The notes: generated from the letters alone by a model not told the origin. A stretch of 64,000 nt of DNA from Pseudomonadota bacterium (GCA_021793155.1 JAJYTF010000001.1:124001-188000); one strand, 5' to 3'; positions 1 to 10,106 are shown, counted from the first letter of the stretch. A program made the numbers and translations.

Positions 1-161
1 CATCCCAAGCCGGCCTCGGCCAGCACCGCCAGCACCATCGGCATCAGGGCCTCCGACTGGCCCCGCGCCATCAGCGCGCTCCGCCGGGCCAGCAGGCGGT
101 CGCCGGCGACAATGGCGGCCGAGCAGCTTTGCGTGCTGCAGTCGAAGGCGAGAACGTTCAC
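1..161 (-). CDS. tsaB: tRNA threonylcarbamoyladenosine biosynthesis protein TsaB, N-terminal part
   Basis: Only the first 53 codons are present; the gene runs off the left edge. The reading starts at a GTG (159-161) and begins MNVLAFDCSTQSCSAAIV, the usual opening of TsaB with its FD-S/T phosphate-binding strand, followed by a stretch ending near MARGQSEALMPMV. TsaB is the non-catalytic partner of TsaD in making t6A37 in ANN-decoding tRNAs. It is divergent from the dipeptidase gene at 240. In related alphaproteobacteria tsaB lies close to nfu, and here nfu is about 2.3 kb away with extra genes between. The family call rests on this N-terminus only. Confidence 0.8.
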   Translation of the reverse strand, partial: MNVLAFDCSTQSCSAAIVAGDRLLARRSALMARGQSEALMPMVLAVLAEAGLG

Positions 162-239
162 CGGCGGTTTTTCCTGTCCCTCAATAAGCCGGCCGCTATA
201 CTGCCGCCTCTTCGATTCCCTTGCAAAGGTCTCGCCGCC

Positions 240-866
240 GTGAGCCTGGTCCGAATAGCGCCGCCCATCTTCGACGTCGCCCTGGACATCGCCTATGCCA
301 CCGCCGGCAACTTCACCGGCCGGCCGGTCTACCGGCAGCCAGGCTGCTGGCTGCACGCCGATGCCGCCGCTGCCCTGAAACGCGCCATCGCCCTGGCGGC
401 GCCGCTGCGCCTGCGCTTCTGCATCTTTGACACGTTCCGCCCGCAGGAAGCCCAGTGGGTGCTGTGGAACCACAACCCCGATCCGGAATTCCTGGCTGAT
501 CCGCGCCAGGGCTCGGCCCATTCACGGGGTGTTGCCGTCGATCTCACCCTGCTGGGCCCGGATGGCAGGCCGCTCGACATGGGCACGCCGTTCGATGCCT
601 TCACGCCGCTGTCGCACCACGGCAATATCGCTGTGTCGGTGGAGGCGCAGCGCAACCGCCACCTGCTGCTTGGCCTGATGAGCGCGGCCGGGTGGGACTT
701 CTACCGGAACGAATGGTGGCACTACCAGCTGTTCCAGGCCAGTGTTACCTACCCCTTATTGTGCGACAGCGTGTTGCCCGAGCCGATGATGGATCAAACG
801 ATCCTGCACGCCTCGTCGAACTCAAGGCGCGGGTTGCGCGGAAAGACGCCGGCGGGATCGCCGTAG
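240..866 (+). CDS. ddpX: D-alanyl-D-alanine dipeptidase (VanX/DdpX family)
   Basis: A 208-residue zinc dipeptidase that hydrolyses D-Ala-D-Ala. The M15D/VanX signature is visible: [13 protein letters not shown] supplies the first Zn ligands (S-x-H-x6-D) and NEWWHYQL supplies the catalytic Glu and third His ligand; IFDTFRP holds the conserved Arg. Length fits the family (about 190-205). I chose the GTG at 240 because the frame upstream overlaps divergent tsaB and because AAAGG lies 10 bases before it. A TATACT at 197-202 could be its -10 box. No vanH/vanA-type genes are nearby, so a role in peptidoglycan turnover is more likely than glycopeptide resistance (inference). The 3' end overlaps the convergent nitroreductase by 73 bp; the residues beyond the WWHY motif are poorly conserved. 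Confidence 0.85.
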   Translation: MSLVRIAPPIFDVALDIAYATAGNFTGRPVYRQPGCWLHADAAAALKRAIALAAPLRLRFCIFDTFRPQEAQWVLWNHNPDPEFLADPRQGSAHSRGVAVDLTLLGPDGRPLDMGTPFDAFTPLSHHGNIAVSVEAQRNRHLLLGLMSAAGWDFYRNEWWHYQLFQASVTYPLLCDSVLPEPMMDQTILHASSNSRRGLRGKTPAGSP

Positions 867-1381
867 CCGAGGTTGATCAGGAAATTCGACTTGACCTTGC
901 CTCCGGGAAAGAAGGCGGCATCGACCATGGCGTTGTCGAAGCCGCTCATCGGCCCGCAATCCAGGCCGAGCGCCCGCGCCGCCATGATCAGGTAGGCGCC
1001 CTGCAGGGTACCGTTGCGAAATGCCGTGGTTTCGATCAGTGGCTCGTTACCGACGAACCAGGAACGGGCGTCGGCATGGGGAAAGGTCTTCGGCAGTGTT
1101 TCGTAGAACTCCAGGTCGTGCCCGACGATCACCACCACCGGGGCGGTCATGGTCTTTTCCACATTGGATTCCATCAGGGCCGGGCGCAGTTTTTCCTTGG
1201 CCTCCCACGACTTGACGAAGACGAACCGGGCGGGCTGGCTGTTGGCGCTGGTCGGGCCGAAGCGGGCAATGTCGTAAAGCGCCCGCAAAGTGTGGTCGTC
1301 GATCGGCCGATCCTGCCATTTGTTATGGGTGCGGGCCTGATGGAAAAGCAGATCGAAGACAGCCTGGTCGAGTGTATTCAT
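794..1381 (-). CDS. RutE/HadB-like FMN nitroreductase (malonic semialdehyde reductase type)
   Basis: A 195-residue protein of the nitroreductase superfamily, RutE branch. It opens with [20 protein letters not shown] and carries [17 protein letters not shown], the FMN-binding segment typical of the RutE group, then a central helix with [20 protein letters not shown] and a closing NLGYGD turn. RutE reduces malonic semialdehyde to 3-hydroxypropionate in uracil breakdown. No other rut gene is present here, so the physiological substrate is open; a general NAD(P)H-dependent reductase is equally possible. Its start overlaps the stop of the bax-like gene as TGATG, so the two are probably translationally coupled. 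Convergent overlap with the dipeptidase gene at its 3' end. Confidence 0.75.
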   Translation of the reverse strand: MNTLDQAVFDLLFHQARTHNKWQDRPIDDHTLRALYDIARFGPTSANSQPARFVFVKSWEAKEKLRPALMESNVEKTMTAPVVVIVGHDLEFYETLPKTFPHADARSWFVGNEPLIETTAFRNGTLQGAYLIMAARALGLDCGPMSGFDNAMVDAAFFPGGKVKSNFLINLGYGDPAGVFPRNPRLEFDEACRIV

Positions 1382-2358
1382 CAGTCGTTACTCGCTAAGA
1401 TGGTGGCGAAGCGGTCGCCGTTCAGCCGCGCCACGTCGAAGGCTTCCAGCTGGTTGTCGCGCATGATCGAGCGCAGGGTCTGGACGTACCCGTCGCCCCG
1501 CTCCGAATAGCGGTGCAGGGTGGTCACCAGGTCCCAGGAGTCGATCTCGCCCGACTGCCGGCGCATGCGGGCGCGCATTTCTCGGAATTCGCGATAGGCC
1601 CGATGGGTATTCAGGTTGTGGGCATAGGCCGCCACGGCATCGCTGAGATTGCCGAACTGCCGGTAATCCCACTCGCCGTCGCCCAATTGGCCGAACTGGC
1701 CGAACAGCGCGTTGTTCTGCCGTGCGATGCGCGACGTTCCCCAGCCGCTTTCCTCGATGGCTTGGGCCAGCGCCAGCGACGGCGGGATGACGTCGACCTT
1801 CTTCAGCAATGCATCGGGGTCGGCGCCCGGCTGGTCGTAAGTGTCGGCCAGCGCCAGCAGCCATCCGACCTCGGCAGCGGCGAGCGGCGTTCCGGCCGCC
1901 AGCTTGGCCGACAAATGCACGAGCCGCTGGCGATCGGCACCGATCTGTTCGTTGACCTGCAGCACCACCGGAAGCAGCAGGCGCAGGAACAGGTTCTTGC
2001 GCCCGTCCATGGCGTCCAGCCGATCGAGATCGGGCGGCAGGCTGCCCACCAGTACGCGCGGCACCGAGATATAACCTTGGGCCACCGAATCGAGGTCGTA
2101 GCCGATGCGGTCGAACGCCGCTCGCATCAGCAGCGCGCTGCGCGTCTCGGCCCGGTGGATGGCGTAAGTGGCAGGAGGGAGGGGACCGTCGGCGACGGCG
2201 TTTTCCGCAACATTGGTCGAAGGCGATCCGCCGGGCAACCGAGGCGAAGGAAGGCCGCTCCAAACCAGGGCGAACAGGCCAGCGATGAAAAGAGCCAGCA
2301 AGGCCAGCAACGGCCGCGTGGCCCCGTCGCGGGACGAGGTCCGAGTTATGTGATGCAT
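1381..2358 (-). CDS. Bax-like membrane-anchored glucosaminidase-domain protein
   Basis: A 325-residue protein with one N-terminal membrane anchor (about residues 17-34, [17 protein letters not shown]) followed by a periplasmic domain. Residues about 185-315 match the Bax/glucosaminidase (PF01832-type) fold: [20 protein letters not shown] with the catalytic Glu, then NALFGQFG and an aromatic-rich end. Members cleave beta-N-acetylglucosaminyl bonds in peptidoglycan or are of unknown activity (Bax itself). It is the first gene of a two-gene unit with the nitroreductase (1-nt stop/start overlap). Together with the D-Ala-D-Ala dipeptidase it makes a small cell-wall patch between nfu and tsaB. Confidence 0.75.
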   Translation of the reverse strand: MHHITRTSSRDGATRPLLALLALFIAGLFALVWSGLPSPRLPGGSPSTNVAENAVADGPLPPATYAIHRAETRSALLMRAAFDRIGYDLDSVAQGYISVPRVLVGSLPPDLDRLDAMDGRKNLFLRLLLPVVLQVNEQIGADRQRLVHLSAKLAAGTPLAAAEVGWLLALADTYDQPGADPDALLKKVDVIPPSLALAQAIEESGWGTSRIARQNNALFGQFGQLGDGEWDYRQFGNLSDAVAAYAHNLNTHRAYREFREMRARMRRQSGEIDSWDLVTTLHRYSERGDGYVQTLRSIMRDNQLEAFDVARLNGDRFATILASND

Positions 2359-2494
2359 TCCTTCTTCGCTTCCTTCTGCTTACCCCCGTTTGCCGAAATT
2401 GTTCACCGGAACGACGAAAACCTTACCCGCCCCTCTTGCTGCGGCGCAACATTTTCATTCCGCCGCAGGCGGACAGCATACTTCTTCACTGACC

Positions 2495-3043
2495 TTAGTC
2501 CACGGCCCGAACGGACTGCACCTCGGGTATGTAATACCGAAGCATGTTCTCGATGCCGTGCTTCAGGGTGGCCGTCGAGCTGGGACAACCCGAGCACGAA
2601 CCCTGCATGTGCAGATAGACGATGCCGTCCTCGAAGCCGCGGAAGATGATGTCGCCACCGTCGTTGGCCACCGCCGGCCGCACCCGGGTATCCAGCAGTT
2701 CCTTGATCTGCGCGACCACTTCGCTGTCGGCCTCGTCGCTCACCTCGGCCGGCCCCTCATCCTCCAGCAACGGCGCCTGCGACGTGAAATGGTCCATGAT
2801 GGCGGCCAGCACCTGGGGCTTCAGCACTGCCCAGTCGACGCCGTCACCTTTGCCCACGGTGATGAAGTCCGAGCCGTAGAACACCCGGGTCACACCCTCG
2901 ATGCCGAACAGCTTGGCTGCCAATGGCGAACGCTGAGCCGCCTCGGCATTGGCATAGTCGGCGGTTCCCCGCGCCATCACCGTGCGGCCGGGCAGGAACT
3001 TCAGGGTACTGGGATTTGGTGTGCCTTCGGTCTGAATGAACAT
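2495..3043 (-). CDS. Fe-S cluster carrier Nfu (NifU-like protein)
   Basis: A 182-residue Nfu protein with both usual domains: Nfu_N at the start ([19 protein letters not shown]) and a C-terminal NifU domain with the cluster-binding CxxC in [16 protein letters not shown]. It carries 4Fe-4S clusters to apoproteins. The start is fixed by the conserved N-terminus and by GAGGAAGG seven bases upstream; a longer open frame exists upstream but lacks conservation. Nfu downstream of trpS and a universal stress gene is a conserved alphaproteobacterial arrangement, reproduced here with the TIGR02186 and DUF2333 genes added. Fe-S clients in this window include FrdB, the radical SAM protein and Nth. Confidence 0.9.
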   Translation of the reverse strand: MFIQTEGTPNPSTLKFLPGRTVMARGTADYANAEAAQRSPLAAKLFGIEGVTRVFYGSDFITVGKGDGVDWAVLKPQVLAAIMDHFTSQAPLLEDEGPAEVSDEADSEVVAQIKELLDTRVRPAVANDGGDIIFRGFEDGIVYLHMQGSCSGCPSSTATLKHGIENMLRYYIPEVQSVRAVD

Positions 3044-3207
3044 GGTTTTCCTTCCTCGGGTCGCGGGCCATCCCGAAGGGGCCGGCGACAAATCTTTGTC
3101 GGTAGATGGGGCCAAGTAGGCCCTTCAGTCAAGTGTGGCAGTCGGGTACTCCCTTCTCGGGGACCAGGGCCCCTTCGGAAACACCTGCGCAATTTCCGCA
3201 CAAACAC

Positions 3208-3699
3208 TCAAGTCAAGACGTCGATGGCCTGGTCGGTCAGATTGCCGGGAACGATGGTCACCGGGATCCGCAATCGGCTCGCATAGCGTCCGGTCAAGGC
3301 CGAAACCAGGGGGCCGGGCCCCTCGGAACCGGTACCGGCCGCCAGCACCAGAATGGAGATGCGGGGCTCCTCGTCGATGAGCTTCAACAGTTCGTCGCGC
3401 GGCTCGCCCTCACGCACGTACAGTACCGGCACCTCGCCCGAGGTTTCGTTCACCTCGGTCGCCATGCGTTGCAGCAGCACCTCGGCCTCTTGCCGCGCTT
3501 CCTCCCGCATCAGGTTGCCGATGGCGGCAAAATGCTGGAACTCGGCCGGCTCGACCACCCTCAGCAAGGCGACGCGGCCGCCGGTGGTGCGGGCCCGGCG
3601 GCAGGCATAGCGAAGGGCGGCGCGCATTTCCTCGCTGTTGTCGACGACGACCAGGAAAGTGCGCCCGGTCTTTTTCGGAGGCTTTCGCCGATCCTCCAT
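3208..3699 (-). CDS. Universal stress protein family (UspA domain)
   Basis: A 163-residue single-domain Usp. After a basic tail (MEDRRKPPKKTGR) comes the first strand FLVVVDNSEEMRAALRYA with the conserved Asp, then a long helix and a final strand RIPVTIVPGN. The loop before the last strand has a Gly-rich stretch (AAGTGSEGPGPLVSALTG) that only loosely matches the ATP-binding G-2X-G-9X-G(S/T) pattern, so nucleotide binding is uncertain. The start is chosen at the ATG preceded by GAGAGGGTGAG; the gene begins seven bases after the stop of the TIGR02186 gene, so they are probably cotranscribed. Usp between trpS and nfu is a common alphaproteobacterial order. Confidence 0.85.
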   Translation of the reverse strand: MEDRRKPPKKTGRTFLVVVDNSEEMRAALRYACRRARTTGGRVALLRVVEPAEFQHFAAIGNLMREEARQEAEVLLQRMATEVNETSGEVPVLYVREGEPRDELLKLIDEEPRISILVLAAGTGSEGPGPLVSALTGRYASRLRIPVTIVPGNLTDQAIDVLT

Positions 3700-3706
3700 G
3701 GCTTTC

Positions 3707-4471
3707 TCACCCTCTCTTGAAGGCAATGGCGCCCAGCCAACCCGCTCCGGCCGCCAGAACAACCGCCAATAGACCGTAGAGTGCCGCGTGGCCGTTGGCG
3801 AAGTCAAAGAGTTCAGCGTCGATACCCGTCTTCGAAATAATTAGGGGAGTGGTCCGCGCGCTGACCACTTCGTGGTTCCGCAGCAGATAGACCTCGACGG
3901 TATAAGTGCCGGTGGGCACGTTCGCCGGAAAGTCCATTTCCGTGCGGAACAGACGTCCGCCGACGAAACTGACCGACCCCGGCCGCTGGGCGTACAGACC
4001 AGCCGTTTCCTTCAACCGAAGCAGGGCGGCACGGTAATCGGCGTCGGTCACCGTCTTGTCCTTGCGCCTGACAGGCAGGTCCAGGTGGCCGACACCGATC
4101 CGATGGCGTTCGAGCACCGCCGGCGAGGCGATCCGGTCCAACGGAGCGGTCGAGGCCACGCGATAGAAGACGGGTGCGTCGTCGATCATGGCCTGGGCGC
4201 GGTTGACCCAGATCCCCAGCACCCGCTCGCGCCGGCGAACGACCTCGGTTCGGAGAGGCCCGCGCACCACCACCACCACGTCGCCATCGCCGTCGACCGC
4301 GCCGAACAACAGCACCGTCGCCCCGGCAAAGCCCGTTGTTATGGCCACCAGATGGTTGGAAAGATCGACCACGAGCGGTTCATTCGCCTGGGCCTGGGCC
4401 TTCTCCATGCCGGCTACGGACAGAGCACCGGCGATCAGCAGGCAGGCCAGGCACCGGCTTCCCGCCGTCAT
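3707..4471 (-). CDS. TIGR02186 family membrane-anchored periplasmic protein
   Basis: A 254-residue protein with a cleavable-looking signal peptide (residues 1-28, ending near AQAQA) and a C-terminal membrane helix (about 228-248) followed by a short basic tail FKRG. The middle is beta-rich and contains the family pattern VDLSNHLVAITTGFAG and VPTGTYTVEVYLLRN. I recognise it as the TIGR02186 family, known mainly from alphaproteobacteria and of unknown biochemical role. Its ATG overlaps the stop of the DUF2333 gene (ATGA), which implies translational coupling, and the Usp gene follows closely. Family assignment is from memory of the pattern; function is unknown. Confidence 0.65.
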   Translation of the reverse strand: MTAGSRCLACLLIAGALSVAGMEKAQAQANEPLVVDLSNHLVAITTGFAGATVLLFGAVDGDGDVVVVVRGPLRTEVVRRRERVLGIWVNRAQAMIDDAPVFYRVASTAPLDRIASPAVLERHRIGVGHLDLPVRRKDKTVTDADYRAALLRLKETAGLYAQRPGSVSFVGGRLFRTEMDFPANVPTGTYTVEVYLLRNHEVVSARTTPLIISKTGIDAELFDFANGHAALYGLLAVVLAAGAGWLGAIAFKRG

Positions 4472-5481
4472 TGCCGTAGAGCCTTGGCCAACGCCGCCAT
4501 GCGGCTGCCGGCTCGCGACAGATGGTAGCCGAGGACGGCCGGGTGATTGGGTACCAGGGTCGAATCGGCGGTGCCGGACAGAACCACCCAGGGCCTCGGC
4601 GTCGCCGCCGCCTGCAGCGCCGCCAGCATGGCGTGCCAATCCGCCGCCAGATGCCGTTCCACTAGGAGGTTGGAGAAATCGTCTCCCAGGGCGTTGAGCA
4701 CCAGCAAGGTCCCATAGGCCCGCCCCTTGGCGCCGTAGAAAGGCCCGGCGATGTGACCGGCGAACCACCCGCCGCCATTGCCGGCCGCCTGGTCAAGGCC
4801 GGCGGCGGTGGCGTCCGTGTCCCAGGCGAAGCGGTCCAGCAGCGCGGCCAAGGCCTCGGGACGGCGGAAGAAGGCCGCCTGGCCGGCCGCCAGCCGCTGA
4901 TTATAGGCTTCCAGGGCGCGGGCCGCGTTGCGGTATTGCTTTTCCGTCGATACGGTGGTGGCCCAGGGCACCGCCGGGTCGATCATCCATACATTCGGCG
5001 GATATTGCAGCAGGCCCGCGGCGCGGCCCAGGTCCGGGTCACCTTCCGGCCCACCGGAGTCGCCCTGGGCCCGGCGCCCGACCTGCTCGTCCATTTCAAT
5101 GGCGAAGCGACCGACGGCGGCAAGAATGCCTTTCTGGTAGGCGGGCATGTCGTCGAGGATCGCCGCCGGCATGAAGAACGGCTTGTTGGGCGTCCAGCCG
5201 TGCTGGTCGATTTCCCGGCGGATCAGCGCCGCCGCCACGGTAACCGCGTGGCTTTGGCCGGCTGGCGGCGCCGCCGACGCGAAGCCGATGTCGTCGTCGA
5301 TGACATGGGCCCGCCACGCTCCCACCGGATAATACAGAAGCAGGGCCAGAAGCACGCCAAGTGCGGCAAGCAGCAGCAGGCGGCGTGGCGGCGGCCTGGC
5401 CGACCTCGCCCGGACGGCGACCGATTCGGTGGCCATGCCTTCGGACGCCGGAGCTGCCGGCTCGTCCGGCGCGGCGGCCAT
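4468..5481 (-). CDS. DUF2333 family inner-membrane protein
   Basis: A 337-residue protein with an Ala/Pro-rich cytoplasmic N-terminus, one membrane helix (about residues 34-52, LLLLAALGVLLALLLYYPVG) and a large periplasmic domain. Segments such as HGWTPNKPFFMPAAILDDMP and NVWMIDPAVPW are characteristic of DUF2333. The biochemical role of the family is not known. It is the first gene of a tight group: its stop overlaps the TIGR02186 start by four bases and usp follows. A 60-bp gap separates it from the trpS stop upstream, so it could be read through from trpS. Confidence 0.7.
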   Translation of the reverse strand: MAAAPDEPAAPASEGMATESVAVRARSARPPPRRLLLLAALGVLLALLLYYPVGAWRAHVIDDDIGFASAAPPAGQSHAVTVAAALIRREIDQHGWTPNKPFFMPAAILDDMPAYQKGILAAVGRFAIEMDEQVGRRAQGDSGGPEGDPDLGRAAGLLQYPPNVWMIDPAVPWATTVSTEKQYRNAARALEAYNQRLAAGQAAFFRRPEALAALLDRFAWDTDATAAGLDQAAGNGGGWFAGHIAGPFYGAKGRAYGTLLVLNALGDDFSNLLVERHLAADWHAMLAALQAAATPRPWVVLSGTADSTLVPNHPAVLGYHLSRAGSRMAALAKALRQ

Positions 5482-5542
5482 CTCAGCCCTCCACCTCGGT
5501 GGACTGTTCCGACCCGCACCCGGCGAAAACCATCGTCTCCAC

Positions 5543-6541
5543 CTAAGCCCTCAGGAATCCGACGATCTCCTCGATTTCGGCGATGATTGGCGCCGAGATG
5601 GACCGCGCCCGCTCGGCGCCATCCCTGAGAATGGCGTCGATTTGGGCCGGATCGGCCAGATAGCGCTTCATCTCGGCATTGATCGGCGCCAGAACCGACA
5701 CGGCGACTTCGGTCAGCTCCTTCTTGAAGGTCGAGAACGGCTGACCGGCGAAGCGGGCGACGGCGGCGTCCAGGGTCGAGTCCGACAATGCCGCCCAGAT
5801 GCCCAGAAGGTTGGCGGCCTCTGGTCGCTGCTCCAGTTCGGCCACGGCTTCCGGCAGCGGCAGCGGATCGGTCTTGGCCTTGCGCAGTTTCAGCTCGATG
5901 GTCTCGGCGTCGTCGGTCATGTTGATCCGGGAATAATCCGACTCGTCCGACTTGCTCATCTTCTTCTGGCCATCACGCAGCGACATGACGCGGGTCGCGG
6001 CACCCAGGATCAACGGTTCAGGCAAGGGGAAGAACTCGACGCCGTAGTCGCTGTTGAACTTCTGGGCGGTGTCGCGTGCCAGTTCCAGATGCTGCTTCTG
6101 GTCTTCGCCCACCGGCACGTGGGTCGCCTTGTAGGCCAGGATGTCGGCACTCATCAGGTTCGGATAGGCGAAGAGGCCGACGCTGGCGTTCTCGCGGTGC
6201 TTGCCGGCCTTGTCCTTGAATTGGGTCATGCGGTTGAGCCAGCCGATGCGGGCGACACAATTGAAGATCCATGCCAGCTGGGCGTGATCGCGGTTCTGGC
6301 TTTGCACGAACAGAATATGCTTCTTGGCATCGACGCCGGCCGCCAGCATGGCCGCCGCCACCTCGCGGGTATGCGCCTTCAGCGCCGTCGGCTCCTGCCA
6401 AAGGGTGATAGCGTGCATGTCGACGATGCAGAAGATGCACTCGAATTGGTTCTGCAGCGTGACCCAGTTGCGCACCGCGCCGAGATAGTTGCCGAGATGC
6501 AGGTTTCCGGTGGGCTGGACGCCGGAGAAAATGCGGTTCAT
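5543..6541 (-). CDS. trpS: Tryptophan--tRNA ligase
   Basis: A 332-residue class Ic aminoacyl-tRNA synthetase charging tRNA-Trp. The HIGH-type motif reads [11 protein letters not shown] after the opening [12 protein letters not shown], and the KMSKS loop is [13 protein letters not shown]. Other conserved segments are CIVDMHAIT and [20 protein letters not shown]. Length is typical (330-340). In many alphaproteobacteria trpS directly follows murJ; here a hybrid histidine kinase gene lies between them. An 89-bp gap separates trpS from the kinase stop. Confidence 0.97.
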   Translation of the reverse strand: MNRIFSGVQPTGNLHLGNYLGAVRNWVTLQNQFECIFCIVDMHAITLWQEPTALKAHTREVAAAMLAAGVDAKKHILFVQSQNRDHAQLAWIFNCVARIGWLNRMTQFKDKAGKHRENASVGLFAYPNLMSADILAYKATHVPVGEDQKQHLELARDTAQKFNSDYGVEFFPLPEPLILGAATRVMSLRDGQKKMSKSDESDYSRINMTDDAETIELKLRKAKTDPLPLPEAVAELEQRPEAANLLGIWAALSDSTLDAAVARFAGQPFSTFKKELTEVAVSVLAPINAEMKRYLADPAQIDAILRDGAERARSISAPIIAEIEEIVGFLRA

Positions 6542-6631
6542 GAGTTTTCGCGCTCCTGGGTCATGTTTGGCTGTGGGACGTACTCCAAGCGGCGGCGGCG
6601 GTCAACCGCGTCCGCGCTGGAAGGCGCGCCT

Positions 6632-8404
6632 TCAGCCGGCCGATTCAGGGGTGATCGCCGCCCGCGGCCCGTCGACCGCCCGGGCCATGGCGGTGAAAAG
6701 GGTGCGCCGATTGATCGGCTTGGCCACATATCCATCCATGCCGGCCGCCAGGCAGCGCTCTTTGTCGCCCTGCATGGCGTTGGCGGTCAGCGCAACGATG
6801 GGGGTCCGGCCCGCGGCGCCGGGCAGCATGCGAATGGCGCGTGCCGCTTCCAAGCCGTCCATCTCGGGCATCTGCATATCCATCAGGACCAGATCAAACC
6901 CACCCTTGGCTGCCAGCGCCACCGCTTCGCGGCCGTTGGCAGCAAGGGTGACGCTGTGACCTCCCTTCTCGAGATAGCGGATGATCACCTCCTGATTGAC
7001 CGGATTGTCCTCGGCCACCAGAACCGTCAGCGGTTTCGACGGCTCCACGGTTTCACCCGTTTCCCCCGGCTCCTGCCCAACGACCCCGGCCGTAAGCAGC
7101 GGCAGGCGAATCGAAAAGCGGCTGCCTCGGCCAGGCTCGCTATCGACGGTGATCGCGCCACCCATCAGGCCGACCAGCCGCCGGCAGATGGCCAGGCCCA
7201 ACCCGGTTCCACCGAAGCGCCGGGCGATGGTGCCGTCCAATTGGGCGAATTCCTCGAACAACTGAGCCTGGGCGTCCCGCGGAATGCCGATGCCGGTATC
7301 CGCGACCGTAAACAGCAGCAGTCCTCCCGCCGCGTCCCCGGCCAGTTCCACCCCGCCCTTTTCGGTGAACTTGATGGCATTCCCCACCAGGTTCAGCAGA
7401 ACCTGCCGAAGCCGCGCCGGATCGCCGCGGATATGGGTAGGAACCGATGCCCCGACGCGAACGGCGAAAGACAAGCCCTTTTCCTCGGCTCGCACGCGCA
7501 TCAGCGCGGCGATGCCGTCGACCAGGGGACGCAGCGCGAACGGTATTTCCTCGAGGGACAGCTTGCCGGCTTCGATCTTCGAGAAATCAAGAATGTCGTC
7601 GAGGACGGTCAGCAGCGCTTCGGCACAACCGCGGATCGTCCCCACCATGTCGCGAACCTCCCCATCGAGCGCATGGTCCAGCACCAGATGGGTCAGGCCG
7701 ATGATACCGTTCATCGGCGTGCGGATCTCGTGACTCATGGTGGCCAGGAATTGCGACTTGGCCCGCTCTCCAACTGCCGCGCGGCGATGCGCCTCGGTCA
7801 GCTCGCCGATCATCGCCTCCTTCTCCAGGGTCAATTCGATGGCTCGGCGCATCGAGCCATGGAACCGCCTGGCAACAGCCAGCATCAGCAGATAGAAGAT
7901 CATCGTGTAGGCGGTAAGCACCCAGCCGTTCAGGTCGCCGCGCATGGCGAAGGCCGCCAGCATCGGCGTAAGGGCCGGGGCCGAAAAGGCCAAATAGGCG
8001 GGCATGTAGATGCTGAGCGTGCCGACGCCGCCCATCACCATGGCCTGGAAGCAGGTGATGGTGACGATCATCGCCATCGGCTCGGCCGTCGCGCCGAGGA
8101 TGCCGCCCAGGCCCCAGGCCAGTCCGCCGATGCCGTATGACAGCCCGTAACGCAGCGCCTCGGCTTGCCCCACCTCCCCCCTTGCCAGGCGACGGCGCAT
8201 CCGCGCGGCGAGGAAGGTCCGCAAGACCAGGATCGCCCAGACCGCCAGGGCCCAACCGAGAAGCAAGGTCCTGTCGGCCGTTTGCCAGTGGATGGCCGCG
8301 ACGAGCGCCGTGCCGAGCGCCGCGCCGATGGTCGGAAGGGTACTGTTTTCGACCAGGTGCCGCAGCAGTTCGAGGGTGATGCGTCCGTCCGTCGTTCGGT
8401 CCAT
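6632..8404 (-). CDS. Membrane-bound hybrid sensor histidine kinase/response regulator
   Basis: A 590-residue hybrid kinase. Five to six membrane helices fill residues about 22-178 with little periplasmic sequence, so the sensor is probably the membrane domain itself. Then HisKA with phospho-acceptor His225 ([15 protein letters not shown]), HATPase_c with N-box [10 protein letters not shown]1 VADTGIGIP and G2 [10 protein letters not shown] (about 335-435), and a C-terminal receiver with phospho-acceptor Asp509 ([13 protein letters not shown]) and Lys in YVAKPINRR. There is no output domain and no Hpt, so phosphate must pass to a separate Hpt or regulator that is not in the window. It starts one base after the murJ stop, so it is cotranscribed with murJ. 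The signal is unknown. Confidence 0.9.
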   Translation of the reverse strand: MDRTTDGRITLELLRHLVENSTLPTIGAALGTALVAAIHWQTADRTLLLGWALAVWAILVLRTFLAARMRRRLARGEVGQAEALRYGLSYGIGGLAWGLGGILGATAEPMAMIVTITCFQAMVMGGVGTLSIYMPAYLAFSAPALTPMLAAFAMRGDLNGWVLTAYTMIFYLLMLAVARRFHGSMRRAIELTLEKEAMIGELTEAHRRAAVGERAKSQFLATMSHEIRTPMNGIIGLTHLVLDHALDGEVRDMVGTIRGCAEALLTVLDDILDFSKIEAGKLSLEEIPFALRPLVDGIAALMRVRAEEKGLSFAVRVGASVPTHIRGDPARLRQVLLNLVGNAIKFTEKGGVELAGDAAGGLLLFTVADTGIGIPRDAQAQLFEEFAQLDGTIARRFGGTGLGLAICRRLVGLMGGAITVDSEPGRGSRFSIRLPLLTAGVVGQEPGETGETVEPSKPLTVLVAEDNPVNQEVIIRYLEKGGHSVTLAANGREAVALAAKGGFDLVLMDMQMPEMDGLEAARAIRMLPGAAGRTPIVALTANAMQGDKERCLAAGMDGYVAKPINRRTLFTAMARAVDGPRAAITPESAG

Positions 8405-8405
8405 C

Positions 8406-9953
8406 TCAGCTTCGTCCGCGCCGCAGCATGGCTTTCAGCTCACCTAGATGCGTGGCGCCGGCCAGCAACGCCGCCACCGCATAGGTCATACCGCCCAGGA
8501 GGACCAGCAGGACGAGGGCGAAGGCCCGCGTGCCGTGGGCGTCGAGCCAGGGCGCCATCAGCCGGGCTGCCGCCCACAACACCCCCGCCATCGCCACGCT
8601 GGCCCCGAAGATGCGCGGCAAGCGGGCCTTGAGACGGACGTCGACCGTGAAGAAGCCACGGCTCTTCAGCAACCACGCCAGCGCGCCGACATTGACCCAG
8701 GCCGCCACCGCCGTGGACAATGCCATGCCCACATGTTTCAGCGGCCCCATCAGGGCCAGGTTGAGCGCGACGTTCAACGCCATGGTCGCCATCGCCACCT
8801 TGACCGGCGTGCGGGTATCGTGGCGGGCGAAGAAGCTGGGCGTCAGTACCTTGACCAGGACATAGGCCGGCAGGCCCAGGGCGAAGGCCATCAACGCGCC
8901 GGCGACGGCCTGGCTGTCCGCGGGGCCGAACGACCCGCGCTCGAATAGCACGGCAATGATGGGCCGGGCGATGGCGACGAAGGCCAGCGCCGCCGGCAGG
9001 GTCAGCAGCAGGCCAAGCTCCATGGCGCGGTTCTGCGAAGCCAGCGCCGCTTCCGTCTCACCGGCCCTGAGCTGGCGGGATAGCAAAGGCAGCAGCGCCG
9101 TGCCGATGGCGATGCCGACCACACCCAGCGGCAGTTGATTGACCCGGTCGGCGTAGTTGAGATAGCTGACCGCGCCGTTGGCGACATGAGAAGCGATCAC
9201 CGTATTGATCAGCAGGTTGACCTGATAGACTCCGGCGCCCACCGCGCCGGGCACCACGCGCCTCAGCATCATCCGAACTTCGGGGGTCAGACTCGGCCGC
9301 ACCGGCCGCAGGCCCATGCCGGCGCGACGCACCGAAAATACCAGCCAGCAGAACTGCGCCACGCCCGAGGCGAACACGCCCCAGGCCATGGCATGGCCGG
9401 GAGTTGGCACATAGGGTGCCAGGGCCACCAGCACGGCCATCGAGGTCAGGTTGAGCAGGACCGGCGTCCCGGCGGCCGCGGCGAATCGGCCCAGCGAGTT
9501 GAGCACGCCGCTCTGCAGCGACACCATGGAGATGAACAGCAGGTAGGGAAAGGTGATGCGCGACAGCTCGGCGGCCAGCGCCATCTTGCCGGGCATGTCG
9601 TCAAAACCCGGCGCCAGCAGGTACATCGCCCAGGGCATGGCCATTTCCATCACGGCGACGAAAGCCAGGACGCTCCAGCCAAGCACCGCCAGGCACTGCT
9701 CGGCGAAACACCGCGCCGCTTCCGGCCCCTCCCCCTCCAGCTTGCCGGCGAACAGCGGCACGAAGGCGGCGTTGAAGGCCCCTTCGGCGAACAGGCTGCG
9801 GAACAGGTTGGGAAAGCGGAAAGCGACGAAGAATGCATCGGCCACCATGCCGGCGCCCAGATAGCGTGCGATCAGCATTTCGCGCATCAGGCCGGTGATG
9901 CGGCTGAGGACCGTCCAGCCGCCGATGGTAGCGATGGCTTTGGTGAGATTCAT
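8406..9953 (-). CDS. murJ: Lipid II flippase MurJ (MviN)
   Basis: A 515-residue polytopic membrane protein with about 14 helices, of the MOP superfamily. It starts [21 protein letters not shown] and carries the MurJ segments [20 protein letters not shown] and [10 protein letters not shown]. It moves undecaprenyl-linked lipid II across the inner membrane for peptidoglycan synthesis. glnD-murJ-trpS is a conserved alphaproteobacterial order; here glnD lies 153 bp upstream with a palindromic repeat in the gap, and the sensor kinase follows after one base. Confidence 0.95.
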   Translation of the reverse strand: MNLTKAIATIGGWTVLSRITGLMREMLIARYLGAGMVADAFFVAFRFPNLFRSLFAEGAFNAAFVPLFAGKLEGEGPEAARCFAEQCLAVLGWSVLAFVAVMEMAMPWAMYLLAPGFDDMPGKMALAAELSRITFPYLLFISMVSLQSGVLNSLGRFAAAAGTPVLLNLTSMAVLVALAPYVPTPGHAMAWGVFASGVAQFCWLVFSVRRAGMGLRPVRPSLTPEVRMMLRRVVPGAVGAGVYQVNLLINTVIASHVANGAVSYLNYADRVNQLPLGVVGIAIGTALLPLLSRQLRAGETEAALASQNRAMELGLLLTLPAALAFVAIARPIIAVLFERGSFGPADSQAVAGALMAFALGLPAYVLVKVLTPSFFARHDTRTPVKVAMATMALNVALNLALMGPLKHVGMALSTAVAAWVNVGALAWLLKSRGFFTVDVRLKARLPRIFGASVAMAGVLWAAARLMAPWLDAHGTRAFALVLLVLLGGMTYAVAALLAGATHLGELKAMLRRGRS

Positions 9954-10007
9954 GAAGATGGCAAGCCCTGCTTGTCGCGCCTTCTTGCCTCACCCAGGCA
10001 AGGAGAG

Positions 10008-10070
10008 CACGGATGAACACGGAATGATTTTACTATTTCATCCGTGTGCATCCGTTAACATCCGTGTCCA
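10008..10070. repeat. Intergenic palindromic repeat, CACGGATG/CATCCGTG type
   Basis: Between murJ and glnD. The left arm is CACGGATGAACACGGA (10008-10023) and the right arm TCCGTGTGCATCCGT (10041-10055), pairing over 15 positions with one mismatch, followed by a further CATCCGTGT unit (10058-10066). The same design with A for G (CACAGATG/CATCTGTG) occurs at 52060-52107, so these are two diverged copies of one repeat family. Confidence 0.6.
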
Positions 10071-10106
10071 TCTATGGTCCTTCGACTTGCCGTGGCGGCA
10101 GAACGG

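Noticed and set aside
5429-8140. A 903-codon open frame on the plus strand opposite trpS and the hybrid kinase
   Set aside because: It is the antisense of two well-supported genes; the translation is rich in Arg, Gln, His and Gly without domains, as expected from high-GC third positions.
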